A program made the translations under genes and the position numbers. From Candidatus Tectimicrobiota bacterium (GTDB taxonomy: Bacteria; Tectomicrobia; Entotheonellia; Entotheonellales; Entotheonellaceae), in assembly GCA_026005175.1 (NCBI GenBank), contig BPKO01000012.1:83935-147934 (forward strand): 64,000 nucleotides of DNA, in the 5' to 3' direction. This document shows positions 44,939-53,053 of this stretch, one piece after another; positions within the stretch are counted from its first letter, which is position 1, and each line of letters starts with the position of its first letter. The notes under the pieces are model-generated. The model was not told the DNA's origin. It did not search any database and saw only the letters and a program-made list of their open reading frames with translations.

Positions 44939-46663
44939 TTAAAAACTGACCACCACCTGCTCCGAAGCGGGGGTGCGCCGGCGCAGCGCCTCGCGCACCT
45001 CGTCGAGTTCCTGCTGCTGCCGCTGCGGGCTCCACCCCAGCTCGCGCGCCATAAGGGCGGCGCAGGCCTGCAGGGCGGCTTCCTGGGGCCAGGCGCCGGT
45101 ACCCAAGTCGGTGCGGCGAAAGACCACGTCGCTCAGCTTGCAGGCCATCTCCTCGCGCACCGCGTGGATGACCTCGGCGCGCAGGACCGTGGCGCCGGGC
45201 AGGGGTTCGGCCCACGTGGGGTCTTCCTGGCAGTAGCGCAGCACACCCTCGTATGCCGTGCCGTAGTTGCGCAGCAGGGCCTGACGCGCCGCCGGCGGCA
45301 CCGAGGCGGGAAAGCGCGACCAGGCCTGGGCCTGGAAGGCGGCCACATCGGCGATGTCGCCGCCATAAAGAGGGGTGGTGGCGGTGGGTGCCGGCCCCAG
45401 GCGCCGGCCTAGCTGCTCGCCCACCAGGGCGATGGCTTTTTGCGCCATGTGCCGCGCCACGGTGGCGCGCACGCCGATGAGGGTGAGCAGGCCGGCAAGG
45501 CCGTGGGTATGGCGGTGGTCGATGAGGCGCGAGCGCTTGCCGTAGCGCAGATCCGTTGCCCCTGGGGGATTGTCGCCAAAGAGCACCAGTCCCGCCTGCC
45601 ACAGGGCGACGTCGTCCAGGGTGAGAGAAAGTCCAGGACAGCCCTGCCGCACCTCGGCGATAAAGTCTTCGAGTTCTGCGTCACTCACCGTAAAGGCGTC
45701 GGGGGCCCCGCGGTGCACCACGTGCCAGACGCCCACCAAGGTGTAGTCCCGCCAGGGCACCAGGAAGAGGTGGCGCTGCTTGCGGCTGAGCACCGCGTCG
45801 GGGTCGCGGGTGCGTCCCGGCACGGCCAGGGCGCAGTCGCCGGCCAGCAGCCGCCGCCCCACCACGAAGCAGGCATCGCGGGAAAACGTCGGGGGCGGCT
45901 GCAAGGGCAGCCCCAGCCACTGCTGCAGCAGCGCAGGGGCCCAGGGGCCGGTGGCGTTGAGCACCACCCGGGCGCGGAGGGCAAAGGTGTCGCCGCTGAG
46001 CACGTCGCGTACCTGCACGCCGCAGACGCGCCGGCCCTCGCAGAGTAGGCCGGTGGCTTCCAGGTAGTTGCCAAGCTGCGCGCCGCGGGCTGCCGCTGCC
46101 CGCAAAAAGGCCAGCACCAGGCGCGGTGGGTTGTACATCTGGCCGTCGTACACCACCACGGCACCGGTCAGCCCGCGGGCTTCCAGCTGCGGAAAGCGCC
46201 GCAAGCATTCCTGCCGCGACAGCACGTGGCCCCAGGGTACCCGCCGCAGCGGGTCGCGCAGGCCGCGGTTGCGCCCCCAGGCCAGGCCGTTGTACAGGGT
46301 AAGCCCGGCCAGCAGCGCCGCTTTGCCTTGCAGCCCGTGTCCGTAGGTGGGAATGGCAATGGGCAAAGGGTGTACCAGATGGGGAGCGATGCGCAGCAGG
46401 ACGTTACGCTCGCGGCTCGATTCGCGCAGGCGCGGCAGGTCGAGGTGCTGCAAGTAACGGATGCCGCCGTGCACGATTTTAAAGTGGTTAGCAGAAGTGG
46501 CCTGGCAGAAATCGCCGCGCTCCACCAGGGCCACCGACAGCCCGCGCAGGGCCGCGTCCCAGGCGGCACAGGCGCCAAAGATGCCCCCCCCGACGACCAC
46601 CACGTCAAAGGGGTGGGCAGCCAGCGTGTGCAGGTCGCGCTGCAGGGCGCTGGCAGGCATCAC
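44939..46663 (-). CDS. glpD: FAD-dependent glycerol-3-phosphate dehydrogenase (GlpD family)
   Basis: A 574-residue flavoprotein. FAD site VVVVGGGIFGACAAWDAALRG, then SANHFKIVHGGIRYLQ, the GlpD hallmark, and RARVVLNATGPWA. GlpD oxidises glycerol 3-phosphate to dihydroxyacetone phosphate and feeds electrons to the quinone pool at the inner membrane. In this locus it may act on glycerol phosphate linked to the polysaccharide or only be carried along. ATG at 46663 overlaps the kinase stop as ATGA, so it is cotranscribed with the export genes. Confidence 0.88.
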   Translation of the reverse strand: MMPASALQRDLHTLAAHPFDVVVVGGGIFGACAAWDAALRGLSVALVERGDFCQATSANHFKIVHGGIRYLQHLDLPRLRESSRERNVLLRIAPHLVHPLPIAIPTYGHGLQGKAALLAGLTLYNGLAWGRNRGLRDPLRRVPWGHVLSRQECLRRFPQLEARGLTGAVVVYDGQMYNPPRLVLAFLRAAAARGAQLGNYLEATGLLCEGRRVCGVQVRDVLSGDTFALRARVVLNATGPWAPALLQQWLGLPLQPPPTFSRDACFVVGRRLLAGDCALAVPGRTRDPDAVLSRKQRHLFLVPWRDYTLVGVWHVVHRGAPDAFTVSDAELEDFIAEVRQGCPGLSLTLDDVALWQAGLVLFGDNPPGATDLRYGKRSRLIDHRHTHGLAGLLTLIGVRATVARHMAQKAIALVGEQLGRRLGPAPTATTPLYGGDIADVAAFQAQAWSRFPASVPPAARQALLRNYGTAYEGVLRYCQEDPTWAEPLPGATVLRAEVIHAVREEMACKLSDVVFRRTDLGTGAWPQEAALQACAALMARELGWSPQRQQQELDEVREALRRRTPASEQVVVSF

Positions 46664-48925
46664 GCCGCCTCGTAGCTGTAGCGGTAGTAGGGCAGCAGCA
46701 CTGGCTGGCGCACGTCGTTGAGGACAAAGCCCGCGAGCTTGCCTGCCGCCAGCGTCTGCACGGCATCGCTCACCGCCGCCCGCGGCGTTTTTTCCGCCCG
46801 CACCACCAGCACGACCCCGTCGACCACTTCTTCAAAGATGGCCATGTCGGAAAGGGGCAGCACGGGGGCGGCGTCGATGAGGATGTAGTCGTACTGGGTG
46901 CGCAGCACTGCCAGCAAGTCCCGCATTTGCTGCGAGTTGAGCAGGCCCGAGGAGTTGCGCACCCGGCGCACCGCCGGCAGCACGGCGAGGTTGTCGTCGG
47001 CAAACGGGATAACGATGTCGGCAAAGGGCACCAGGCTCGAGCGTGCCGCGGGCTGGTTTACCAAGAGGTCCACCAGCCCTGCCTGCAGCTCGGTTTTGAG
47101 GTAGCGCGTGAGCACCGGCCGCTTGAAGTCACCCTCAAGGAGCAGGGTCTTCTGGCCAAAGTCCCTGGCCATGACCACCGCCAGGTTGAGGGCGGTGACG
47201 GTTTTGCCTTCGCCTTGCACGGCACTGGAGATGGCAAACACCTGGTGGCCTTTGTCGCGCTTCAAGTCTTCGAGGCGGGCGTAGAGCAGGCGGTACTGCT
47301 CGGTGATGAGGCCCTCGGGGTCGTCTACTGCCACCAGGCGGTAGCCCTTGCGCATGCACCGGGCGCGGGGAATGGCAGCCAACACGGGCGCCTCGGCCAC
47401 GCGCTGCAAGTCGCCGGGCTTGCGCAGCCGGGGCCGGAGCTGCTCGAGCACGATGATGAACGCCGCCCCCAGGCCGCCGCTGAGCAGGCTGCCCAGCAAG
47501 CACGATGCGGGGCCGATCCGGCCAGTAGGGGCGGGTGGGCAGGTTGGCCGGGTCGAGGATGCGAAACTGCTCGCCTTTTTGGCGCTTTTCCAGGCTCTCG
47601 GCCAGCTTGGCGTTGAGCCGCTTGGCCAGCAGCGTCTCGTAGTTCTTCTGAGAAATGGCGTAGTTGCGCGTAAGCGTCAGCAGCTTCAGCTCGTTGTCGG
47701 GGGTTTCCTCGACGCGCCGCTCGTACTCGCGGATGAGCGCCTGCACCTGCTGGCGCCGCGCGGTAAGGGCGGCAATGTCAGAGCGCAGGGCGTGCAGTTG
47801 CAATTCGAGCTGCTGCGCGCCGCGTGGAGAACTCGCCGCTGGCGCTGGCTCGCCGCCAGAAGGGGCTTCCGGCACCGTGCCTCGCTGCGCTTCCAGCTCG
47901 GCGATGCGGCGCTTGAGAATGAGGATATCGGGGTAGTTGTCGTTGAACTGCGCTTGCAGCAGCGCCAGCTGTCCTCTGAGCTGTTGCAGCTCGCGCTCCA
48001 GCGGCACCGCCGGCGCTTCTGGGGCCGAGGCCTGTGGGGTCTCGGCCTGCTGCAGCTCGGCCAGCTGCCGCTCTAGCAAGAGGGCTTGCTCCTCGGCGGT
48101 TCGCAGGGCCTCGTTGAGGCTCTGGAGTTCCTGTTGCAGCCGGTCAAGGGTACGCAGGTTGGCATCGAGCTGCTCGGGCAAGGCGCCCCGGTGCCGCTCT
48201 TTGAACTCCTTGAGGGCCTGCTCCTGGCGCTGCAAGTCGCGTGCTGCCTCGCGCAGCTGGCTTTCCAGAAATTCGGCGGTGCCTTCGGCCTGGCGCTCCC
48301 GCACCTTGAGGTTCTCTTCGATAAACAAAGAGGCCAGGGCGTTGGTCACCTGCATCACCGTCTGCGGATTCTCGCCGCGGAAGGAGATGGTAAAGGCGTT
48401 GTGGCCGCTGCGCCGGCCGCCGAGGACCTCGACCTCGATGCTGCTGCGCATGCGCGCGATGACTTCTTCTGGAATGTGCCCGCGCTCGGGCACCACCGTG
48501 GGCGGCTCCCGGTAGAGGCCCAACGACTGGAGCAAGCGCTTCGCTTTGGTACGCACGCGCCCCATCAGCCCGCGCGACACCGGCTGCGCCTGGGGCTCGC
48601 GGTAGAGGCCGAACTCCCGGATGATCTTCTCCAGGTTGGTGCGGCTCATCACCTGCTGCCGGATGGTGGCCAGGCGCTCTTCGACCGACGAGGTGACCAG
48701 CGAGCTGACGTAGGACGGCGGCACTTCTTGCGGCTCAACGAGGATGAGGGTGGAAGAGCGGTAAAGCGGCGGCAAGGTGTAGCTGTACACGACGGCGATG
48801 ACCGTCCCCAGCAGCAGGGGGACGACGAGCCACCACTTGCGGCGCCAGAAGATCTCCAGGTAGTCCTGGATGCCAAAAGTGCTTTGCTGCAGCGGGAGGG
48901 CGAGGGCTTTGCCGTTGGGGTTCAT
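46660..48925 (-). CDS. Wzc-like polysaccharide co-polymerase/tyrosine autokinase, frameshifted
   Basis: Restored 754-residue protein in one gene. The N-terminal part (from ATG 48925) has a chain-length-determinant domain with DYLEIFWRRKWWLVV, a first membrane helix, long coiled coils (about 210-330 and 390-440) and the second membrane helix. The C-terminal BY-kinase has Walker A SSAVQGEGKT, Walker A' LLLEGDFKRP, Walker B YDYILIDAAP, and a short Tyr cluster YYRYSY at the end. The frame breaks within 47494-47503; removing one T of the pair at 47498-47499 (minus strand) joins PRIVL to LGSLLSGG. It controls chain length and export with Wza. Confidence 0.87.
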
Positions 48926-48946
48926 GGTGTAGCCGTCCTCAGGAAG

Positions 48947-49561
48947 TTACTGGACAATAAGGGTGTCGCCCGGCATGAGCACGATGTTGTCTTGCACCCC
49001 GGCCACCACGTCGCGGTAGCGCAGGATCATCGCCGCTTCTTGGTCCTTGGCGATGCGGCGGCGCAGCACGATGTGGTTCGTGGAAGCAAACTCTGTAAAC
49101 CCGCCCGCCAGGGCCACTGCCTGCAAGAAGGTGGTACCGGTTTTCACCACGTGCTTGCCGGGGTTGCGCACCTCGCCGATGACGTAAATGGCGTAGCTGT
49201 TGACTTGCTGCAAGACAACAGAGACCTGCGGCGGCTCTTTGTAATAGGCCTTGAGCAGCTCGGTAATTTCCTGGGCCAGCTGCGGCGCCGTCTTTCCCGC
49301 CGCCGCCACGTCCCCGATAAGGGGCAGAGAGATCTTGCCGTCAGGGCGCACGGTGACCACCCGCGACAAGTCGGGGTTCTTCCACACCGTGACTTCGACC
49401 ACGTCTTCAGGCCCAATGCGGTACTCTTCGGACACCACCGCCGTCTGCTCCGGCAGCGGCGGCAGCTGCACATGCGGCTGTCCACAGGCCGCCAGCAGCC
49501 CCAGCACCGCGGCGCAAACGGCCACTATCCCGTACCTTCCCTTCGTGCCCACGTTCCACAT
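48947..49561 (-). CDS. Polysaccharide export lipoprotein (Wza/GumB-like)
   Basis: A 204-residue outer-membrane lipoprotein: hydrophobic signal with lipobox LAAC (Cys26), then Poly_export domain EEYRIGPEDVVEVTVWKNPDLS and SLBB-like repeat IGEVRNPGKHVVKTG. It should form or join the outer-membrane export channel opposite the Wzc-like partner, whose gene starts 21 bases downstream. The protein is shorter than E. coli Wza and lacks the C-terminal amphipathic helix region, as in the PEP-CTERM-type exporters. Confidence 0.92.
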   Translation of the reverse strand: MWNVGTKGRYGIVAVCAAVLGLLAACGQPHVQLPPLPEQTAVVSEEYRIGPEDVVEVTVWKNPDLSRVVTVRPDGKISLPLIGDVAAAGKTAPQLAQEITELLKAYYKEPPQVSVVLQQVNSYAIYVIGEVRNPGKHVVKTGTTFLQAVALAGGFTEFASTNHIVLRRRIAKDQEAAMILRYRDVVAGVQDNIVLMPGDTLIVQ

Positions 49562-49573
49562 ACTCCCTCTCCT

Positions 49574-51073
49574 CTACGAGCTCAGCCGCTGGTCGAGCGA
49601 CGGCGCCACCTGCATGCCAGCCCACGCCGCTTCGTCGCCGGTGGCGGCGGGTAGCGGCGGGCGTGCCGGCGGCGTCGGCACTGCCACCCGGGCAAAGAGC
49701 ACTTTGTGGATGGTGCTGAGCAGCACCAGCAAATCGAGGAAGAACGACATGTTCTTGATGTAGTAGAGGTCGTACTGCAGCTTCTCTACCGCGTCTTCCA
49801 GGGTGGCGCCGTAGCCGTAGCGCACCTGGGCCCAGCCGGTGATGCCCGGCTTGACGGTGAGGCGCTGTGCGTAGTAGGGGATTTTTTCTTGCAGCTCGGC
49901 GACGAAGTGAGGGCGCTCGGGCCGCGGCCCCACAAAGCTCATGTCGCCTTTGAGCACGTTGAAAAGCTGGGGCAGCTCGTCCATGCCGGTGCGCCGCAGC
50001 AGGCGCCCCAGCCGCGTGACGCGCGGATCGTGCTGCTGCGCCCACACCGGTCCGGTCTCTTTCTCGGCGTCGACCACCATGGTGCGGAACTTGTAAAGGG
50101 TGAAGATTTTGCCGTTTTCCCCCACCCGCTCCTGGCGGAAAAACACCGGCCCTGCCGAGTCGAGCTTGGTGAGCAGCGCGATGAGGCCGATGAGAGGCAA
50201 GGAGACGGTCAGTCCGAAAGTCGCCAGAGTAACGTCGGTGAGGCGCTTCAGGGTGCGGGTCAGCTTGGTGCGGGTAAAGCCGTCGGCAAAAATGAGCCAG
50301 CTGGGGCGCAAGGCGTGTACCAGGATCTTGCCGGTGAGCTTTTCGTAAAACGAAGGCCAATCCTCAACGCGTACGCCTTGCAGCTTGCACTGCAGGATCT
50401 GCTTGGTGGGAAACGCCCCTCGCCGCTCGGTCAGCGCCACCACCAGCACGTCGGGCTTGCGCTCGCGCACGAGGCGCTCGAGCTCGTCGATCCGACCCAA
50501 TACCCGAACCCCGGGAAGGAGGTGGCGCGGCGCCTGCGGCGTCACCACCCCCAGCACCTCAACGCCGGGATGGGTTTCATGGTGCAGCTCGGCCAGCAGC
50601 CGCTGCGCCACCTCGCTGTCGCCGACAATCAGCACTTTTTCTCGCAGCTGCCGCGTGTTGATCAGCCAGTAGTAAAGCAGCCGGAAGCCCACCACCGCCG
50701 GCAACGAAACGGCCAGGGAGACCAGGTAAGCGGTGCGGCTCAGGCGCAGCGGGGGTACCAGAAAGCTCAGCGCTGCCACCACGCCGGCAATGACTGCGAA
50801 GCAGGCCACCAGGGTAAGCAGCAACTCGCGCTTGCGCCGGTACAGGCGGAGGTCATAGAGATTGGCCACGTAGAAGGTGAGCCAGGAAACAAGCGTCAAC
50901 AGCAGGGCCTTGGGGTAGATGGGTTCAAACCCGAGCCAAAGCTCGGGGCCTCCCAGATAGCCCAGCGCTGCCCCGGCGTAAACAGAGGCAAACAGGATGG
51001 CGCCCTCGGCCACCACCAATACTAGCAATTTCCAGGGAATGTAATGCTTGCAGATGCGCACCGTGTTCCCCAC
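49574..51073 (-). CDS. Polyprenyl-phosphate sugar phosphotransferase (WcaJ/EpsB-like initiator)
   Basis: A 499-residue initiating transferase. The N-terminus VRICKHYIPWKLLVLVVAEG with four or five membrane helices and a CoA-binding-like domain (VLIVGDSEVAQ) resembles the PEP-CTERM-system sugar transferase type (TIGR03013). The C-terminal catalytic domain has KFRTM, GMDELPQLFNVLKGDMSFVGPRPE and KPGITGWAQVRYGYG. It puts the first sugar phosphate onto undecaprenyl phosphate. GTG at 51073 follows the stop of the NusG-like gene without a gap. Second gene of the array. Confidence 0.93.
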   Translation of the reverse strand: MGNTVRICKHYIPWKLLVLVVAEGAILFASVYAGAALGYLGGPELWLGFEPIYPKALLLTLVSWLTFYVANLYDLRLYRRKRELLLTLVACFAVIAGVVAALSFLVPPLRLSRTAYLVSLAVSLPAVVGFRLLYYWLINTRQLREKVLIVGDSEVAQRLLAELHHETHPGVEVLGVVTPQAPRHLLPGVRVLGRIDELERLVRERKPDVLVVALTERRGAFPTKQILQCKLQGVRVEDWPSFYEKLTGKILVHALRPSWLIFADGFTRTKLTRTLKRLTDVTLATFGLTVSLPLIGLIALLTKLDSAGPVFFRQERVGENGKIFTLYKFRTMVVDAEKETGPVWAQQHDPRVTRLGRLLRRTGMDELPQLFNVLKGDMSFVGPRPERPHFVAELQEKIPYYAQRLTVKPGITGWAQVRYGYGATLEDAVEKLQYDLYYIKNMSFFLDLLVLLSTIHKVLFARVAVPTPPARPPLPAATGDEAAWAGMQVAPSLDQRLSS

Positions 51074-51667
51074 TCAAGCCGCCACCACCAGGGTGCAGTC
51101 GACTTCCACCGCCACGCTGCGCTGCAGCAAGTCGACGGAGATGACCACCAACCCCTTGTCTGGCTTATCCTGCACGAAAATGCCCTCGACCTCGGCCAGG
51201 GGGCCGCCGGTAATGCGCACCCGCTGTCCGGCGCGCAAGTACGGGAAATGCCGCGCCGGCAAGTGGGCGTGCATCACCCGCCGCAGGGTGTCGATTTCTT
51301 CCTCGGAGACCACTGCCAGGCGATCCCAGCGCTCGCCGAGCACGCGCACCAGCCCCCGCGCCTTGACCACCTCGATGTAGCTCAGCTTGTCCATGGCGTG
51401 GTGCAAAAAGAGGTAGCCGGGAAGCATGGGCACCCAGATGCGGTGGCGCTTGCCGCCGCGGCGCGACCAGACCTCGATCTTGGGCAAAAAGAGGCGAAAC
51501 CCTTTGGCGGCCAGCTGGTCGTGTACCAGCTGCTCGCAGTGGCTGCGCGTATAGAGCGCATACCAGTGCGCTTCCGTTGCCATCCCCTCGGGTTCGCCGG
51601 GTTGCTTGCCGTCTGTTGCCAAGGCTCCGCCCCCTTCGGTTGCCCCTTCTTGGGTGGCAACCGACAC
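51074..51667 (-). CDS. NusG/UpxY/RfaH-like transcription antiterminator
   Basis: First gene of the long array. A 197-residue protein from GTG at 51667, or 169 residues from ATG at 51583; homology (HWYALYTRSHCEQLV) begins near the ATG, and neither start has a good RBS. It has an NGN domain with LPGYLFLH and a KOW module with RVRITGGPLAEVEGIF. Specialised NusG paralogues such as UpxY and RfaH let RNA polymerase pass through very long surface-polysaccharide operons; a 51-kb downstream array fits this well. Preceded by the sigma-54 promoter at 51871-51886. Confidence 0.9.
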   Translation of the reverse strand: MSVATQEGATEGGGALATDGKQPGEPEGMATEAHWYALYTRSHCEQLVHDQLAAKGFRLFLPKIEVWSRRGGKRHRIWVPMLPGYLFLHHAMDKLSYIEVVKARGLVRVLGERWDRLAVVSEEEIDTLRRVMHAHLPARHFPYLRAGQRVRITGGPLAEVEGIFVQDKPDKGLVVISVDLLQRSVAVEVDCTLVVAA

Positions 51668-51870
51668 GCACCATAGACCCTGACTCGCCGGCGGTGCAGG
51701 CTCACTGCACCGTCACGCCGAGCTGCTGGACGTTCCCGCTTGGACGGCAGGGAAACACAGTGCCGCGAACAGGCTCGCTTACTTTATCGGTAAGCCCCAC
51801 GGAGAACTTTACGGCGGCCAGATTGCGTGCTTCCCTTCCGCTGCGGTCCCGCTTGCTGCCAGGAAAAAAA

Positions 51871-51886
51871 AGCAAGGGGTGTGCCA
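51871..51886 (-). promoter_or_regulatory. Sigma-54 (RpoN) promoter for the polysaccharide array
   Basis: On the minus strand the sequence reads TGGCAC, five bases, TTGCT, followed by a T run. GG (-24) and GC (-12) are ten bases apart, the invariant spacing of RpoN promoters, and 10 of 11 conserved positions match. The expected transcript start is near 51860, giving a leader of about 190 bases before the NusG-like gene. RpoN control of PEP-CTERM-type polysaccharide loci by PrsK/PrsR is known in other bacteria; no such regulator is in the window. Confidence 0.8.
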
Positions 51887-51953
51887 GCCTGGCGGGCCGG
51901 AGCAAAGTCCTGGCAACACAGGCCCTTAGGGAAGCAGGCCAAGGTGGCGGGCG

Positions 51954-51999
51954 GTCTCAACCCTGCACACCGAAGCGATCGGCGTCTCAGGCGTGAGAC
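51954..51999. promoter_or_regulatory. Candidate upstream activating site (palindrome plus half-site)
   Basis: GTCTCA-GGCG-TGAGAC at 51984-51999 is a perfect inverted repeat with a four-base centre. A second GTCTCA at 51954-51959 starts exactly 30 bases before it, about three helical turns, so both lie on the same DNA face. The palindrome sits about 105 bases upstream of the -24 element of the sigma-54 promoter, the usual place for an enhancer-binding activator. Identity of the activator is unknown. Confidence 0.5.
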
Positions 52000-52050
52000 C
52001 TGCCCAGACGGTGTCGGTTTTTTGACTGCGCGGCAGCGCCAGAGAACCCC

Positions 52051-52560
52051 TCAGGCCTGGCCTTCTTCTTGGCGCAGGCGGGCGAGCACCAGCCGATCGG
52101 TGGGAAAAGCAAGGGGCTCTGGCAGGCGGTGCAGCGGCACGTAAGCCACCTGGTCGACGTCGTCGCCAGGGCGCAGGGTGCCGCCAAGCACCGTGCCGCG
52201 AAACCAGAGGCCCACGGTGTGCTGCGCGGGGTCGTGGAAGTTAGCGTGCACGGCGTAGAGGTCGCCCACGTGCACCAGCAGGCCGGTTTCTTCCTGAAAC
52301 TCCCGCTGCGCGGCGGCCCGCACGTCTTCGCCGTGCTCGACATAGCCACAGGGAATGCACCACGCCCCCCGGTAAGGCCCGCGGGCGCGGCGGGCCAGCA
52401 GCACCTGGCCCTTTTCGGTCACGATCACCGCCACCCCGACCACCGGGTTGCGCCAGTGAACAAAGCCACATGCCGGGCACGCTTGCCGCCATCGCCCGTG
52501 CACGTAGCGGGTGGTAAGAGCGGTTGCACAGTACGGACAGAACTGGTACGGTGCCGCCAT
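52051..52560 (-). CDS. NUDIX hydrolase with N-terminal zinc ribbon
   Basis: A 169-residue protein. Cys8, 11, 28 and 31 form a zinc ribbon (CPYC...CPAC). The Nudix box is perfect from Gly72 to Leu94 (GYVEHGEDV...REFQEETGL). The combination resembles NudC/NADH-pyrophosphatase-type and related nucleotide diphosphate hydrolases; substrate unknown. I chose ATG at 52560 with AGAGG 11 bases upstream over GTG at 52572. Divergent from the EthD-like gene; it is read toward the polysaccharide array but is separated from it by the leader. Confidence 0.88.
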   Translation of the reverse strand: MAAPYQFCPYCATALTTRYVHGRWRQACPACGFVHWRNPVVGVAVIVTEKGQVLLARRARGPYRGAWCIPCGYVEHGEDVRAAAQREFQEETGLLVHVGDLYAVHANFHDPAQHTVGLWFRGTVLGGTLRPGDDVDQVAYVPLHRLPEPLAFPTDRLVLARLRQEEGQA

Positions 52561-52582
52561 CGGCGTTTGCACCTCTTCTGGT

Positions 52583-52603
52583 GCGCCAGGCGGCGCCTGG
52601 CGC
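52583..52603. repeat. Perfect 9-bp inverted repeat in a divergent intergenic region
   Basis: GCGCCAGGC-GGC-GCCTGGCGC. It lies between the divergent NUDIX and EthD-like genes, with no T run on either side, so an operator or stalling hairpin is more likely than a terminator. Confidence 0.45.
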
Positions 52604-52629
52604 CTTAACCCCTGCGTGGAGCATCCGCT

Positions 52630-52953
52630 ATGGTGTACCTAATCGCCAGTTTCAACTTCAACCTCGACCACTTCCCCTCGCTGGCAGCAGCGGAGGAACA
52701 CTACCGGACGTACCACGTGCCCCTGGCCCGCCGCCTGCCTGGCCTGCGCCGCTACCTCATCGGCCAGGCCATCAGCCTGGGGCCGCTGGCTGCCCCGCGG
52801 CACCGCGCGGCGATTCTGGCCTTTGACAGCGCCGAGGCCCTGCGCGCCGCCTACCGCTCGGAGGTGGGCCGCGCCTTGCGCGAAGACGAAAAGCGCCTCA
52901 TCGCCGACGCCTTCGTCACCCTCATCGAGGGCGAGGAAATCGTCGGTCCCTGA
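52630..52953 (+). CDS. EthD-family protein (dimeric alpha-beta barrel)
   Basis: A 107-residue protein with the EthD pattern EEHYRTYHVPLARRLPGLRRY and a C-terminal strand-helix repeat. Family members form dimeric ferredoxin-like barrels, and some take part in breakdown of ethers or aromatics, but most have no known reaction. GGAG precedes the ATG by about eight bases. The aromatic operon lies 7 kb further on, so a functional link is only possible. Confidence 0.8.
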   Translation: MVYLIASFNFNLDHFPSLAAAEEHYRTYHVPLARRLPGLRRYLIGQAISLGPLAAPRHRAAILAFDSAEALRAAYRSEVGRALREDEKRLIADAFVTLIEGEEIVGP

Positions 52954-53053
52954 AGGCCCGGCGGGCGCGCCCGGGGCCTCGCTGGCATTTGCGCGAGCCT
53001 CTTGGTACCATTGGGCAGAAGGCGGAGGCCCGTTTGGACTGAGGATAGAGACC

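Larger units (their letters stand above)
51668..52050. other. Non-coding leader between the polysaccharide array and the NUDIX gene
   Basis: About 380 bases with no convincing gene. Besides the sigma-54 promoter and palindrome it holds a seven-base inverted repeat, GGTGTGC (51878-51884) and GCACACC (51965-51971), whose right-hand side (as read on the minus strand) overlaps the -24 element, and GGGCC/GGCCC closer in. An A8 run at 51864-51871 follows the -12 element. No JUMPstart/ops element was seen. A 67-codon minus-strand frame (51702-51905) crosses the promoter and is not taken as a gene. Confidence 0.6.

Noticed and set aside
48086..49654. 522-codon plus-strand ORF
   Set aside because: Antisense of the Wzc- and Wza-like genes; a GC-rich shadow.
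51864..51875. T8 run (minus strand) as a terminator for the NUDIX gene
   Set aside because: No stable hairpin directly precedes it; the run follows TTGC, as in many sigma-54 promoters.
51702..51905. 67-codon minus-strand ORF in the leader
   Set aside because: It starts upstream of the predicted sigma-54 start site and has no RBS; the C-terminal part looks protein-like but could not be placed.
51984..52020. Palindrome followed by T6 as an intrinsic terminator
   Set aside because: On the plus strand the T run is 16 bases away from the stem and no plus-strand gene ends here; an activator site fits better.
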